This document shows, piece after piece, positions 5,865 to 6,089 of a DNA stretch of 6,089 nt. Position 1 is the stretch's first letter, and every line of letters begins with the position of its first letter. A model generated the notes under the pieces. The model was not told the DNA's origin. It searched no databases and saw only the letters and a list, made by a program, of their open reading frames with translations. The stretch is from an uncultured beta proteobacterium (GTDB lineage: Bacteria; Pseudomonadota; Gammaproteobacteria; Burkholderiales; Burkholderiaceae): contig CAJAFJ010000008.1 in the NCBI GenBank assembly GCA_903938955.1, positions 1 to 6,089 on the forward strand. Reading direction: 5' to 3'. Both the position numbers and the translations under genes were made by a program.

Positions 5865-6089
5865 ATGAGTGACGACCACGATCACCACCACGCCCCGGCC
5901 AATTTCAACCGCGCGTTTGCGATTGGCATTGCGCTGAACCTGGCCTTTGTTGGCATTGAGACTTTTTACGGCTGGCAAATCAACTCGCTGGCCTTGCTGG
6001 CCGATGCCGGGCACAACCTGAGCGACGTGGCCGGGCTGGTGCTGGCCTGGGGCGGCGCGCTGGCGGGCAAGTTGCGCCCCGATGCGCGC
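5865..6089 (+). CDS. Cation diffusion facilitator (CzcD/ZitB-like metal efflux), N-terminal part, truncated by window edge
   Basis: The first 75 residues are present and the rest lies beyond the right edge. The N-terminus is histidine-rich (HDHHH at 5-9), as in Zn/Co/Cd exporters. TM1 is about 18-36, and TM2 starts with the family hallmark NSLALLADAGHNLSDVAGL. His50 and Asp54 there form the HxxxD half of the intramembrane metal site; His in the first position is typical of zinc-type members, whereas YiiP-type members have Asp. CDF proteins export divalent metal in exchange for protons across the inner membrane. The start ATG 5865 lies 5 bp after the DUF2798 stop and has no clear ribosome site of its own, so translation is probably coupled to the upstream gene. 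Metal specificity cannot be fixed from this fragment. Confidence 0.93.
   Translation, partial: MSDDHDHHHAPANFNRAFAIGIALNLAFVGIETFYGWQINSLALLADAGHNLSDVAGLVLAWGGALAGKLRPDAR

Noticed and set aside
1..6089. tRNA, rRNA, CRISPR array, replication origin
   Set aside because: None was recognised by eye on either strand; nearly all of the window is accounted for by protein-coding genes.

Overview
The window looks like a GC-rich betaproteobacterial chromosome, most likely Burkholderiales and perhaps Comamonadaceae (Rhodoferax/Polaromonas-like). This is inferred from base composition, codon use and the style of the proteins; no rRNA or other marker gene is present to confirm it.

Layout, left to right. 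(1) The 3' part of a CPA2-family (KefB/KefC-like) monovalent cation:proton antiporter with a C-terminal nucleotide-binding RCK-N domain, running in from the left edge and ending at 796. (2) A large hybrid sensor histidine kinase on the + strand ending at 4195: periplasmic Cache-type sensor, three PAS domains, HisKA, HATPase and a C-terminal receiver. It starts with TTG, and no HPt domain or stand-alone response regulator is adjacent. (3) Convergent to it, only 6 bp away, a - strand gene for an HPP-family membrane protein fused to two CBS domains. (4) A 236-bp divergent intergenic region with a - strand terminator-like hairpin, and on the + strand a possible 20-codon leader ORF containing a strong hairpin. 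(5) A + strand pair: a small DUF2798-type two-TM protein and, 5 bp later, a cation diffusion facilitator (CzcD/ZitB-like metal efflux) that leaves the window on the right.

The most interesting structural observation is a 34-bp imperfect direct repeat (769-802 and 4196-4229, 30/34 identical, all four differences transitions) that brackets the kinase gene exactly. The left copy is the 3' end of the antiporter gene; the right copy is, on the opposite strand, the 3' end of the HPP-CBS gene. Both copies can be read as the same antiporter tail (DFY-N/D-SP-K/R-N-stop) on + and the same HPP tail (PPQFLGE-L/S-stop) on -. The simplest reading is that the antiporter and HPP-CBS genes once met tail-to-tail with overlapping ends, and that a roughly 3.4-kb segment carrying only the kinase was inserted there, duplicating the junction.

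Functionally the window holds membrane transport (K+/H+ antiport, an HPP channel/transporter candidate, divalent metal efflux) and one large sensory kinase. Nothing in the sequence ties the kinase to the transporters beyond proximity. No tRNA, rRNA, CRISPR array, transposase or integrase was seen.
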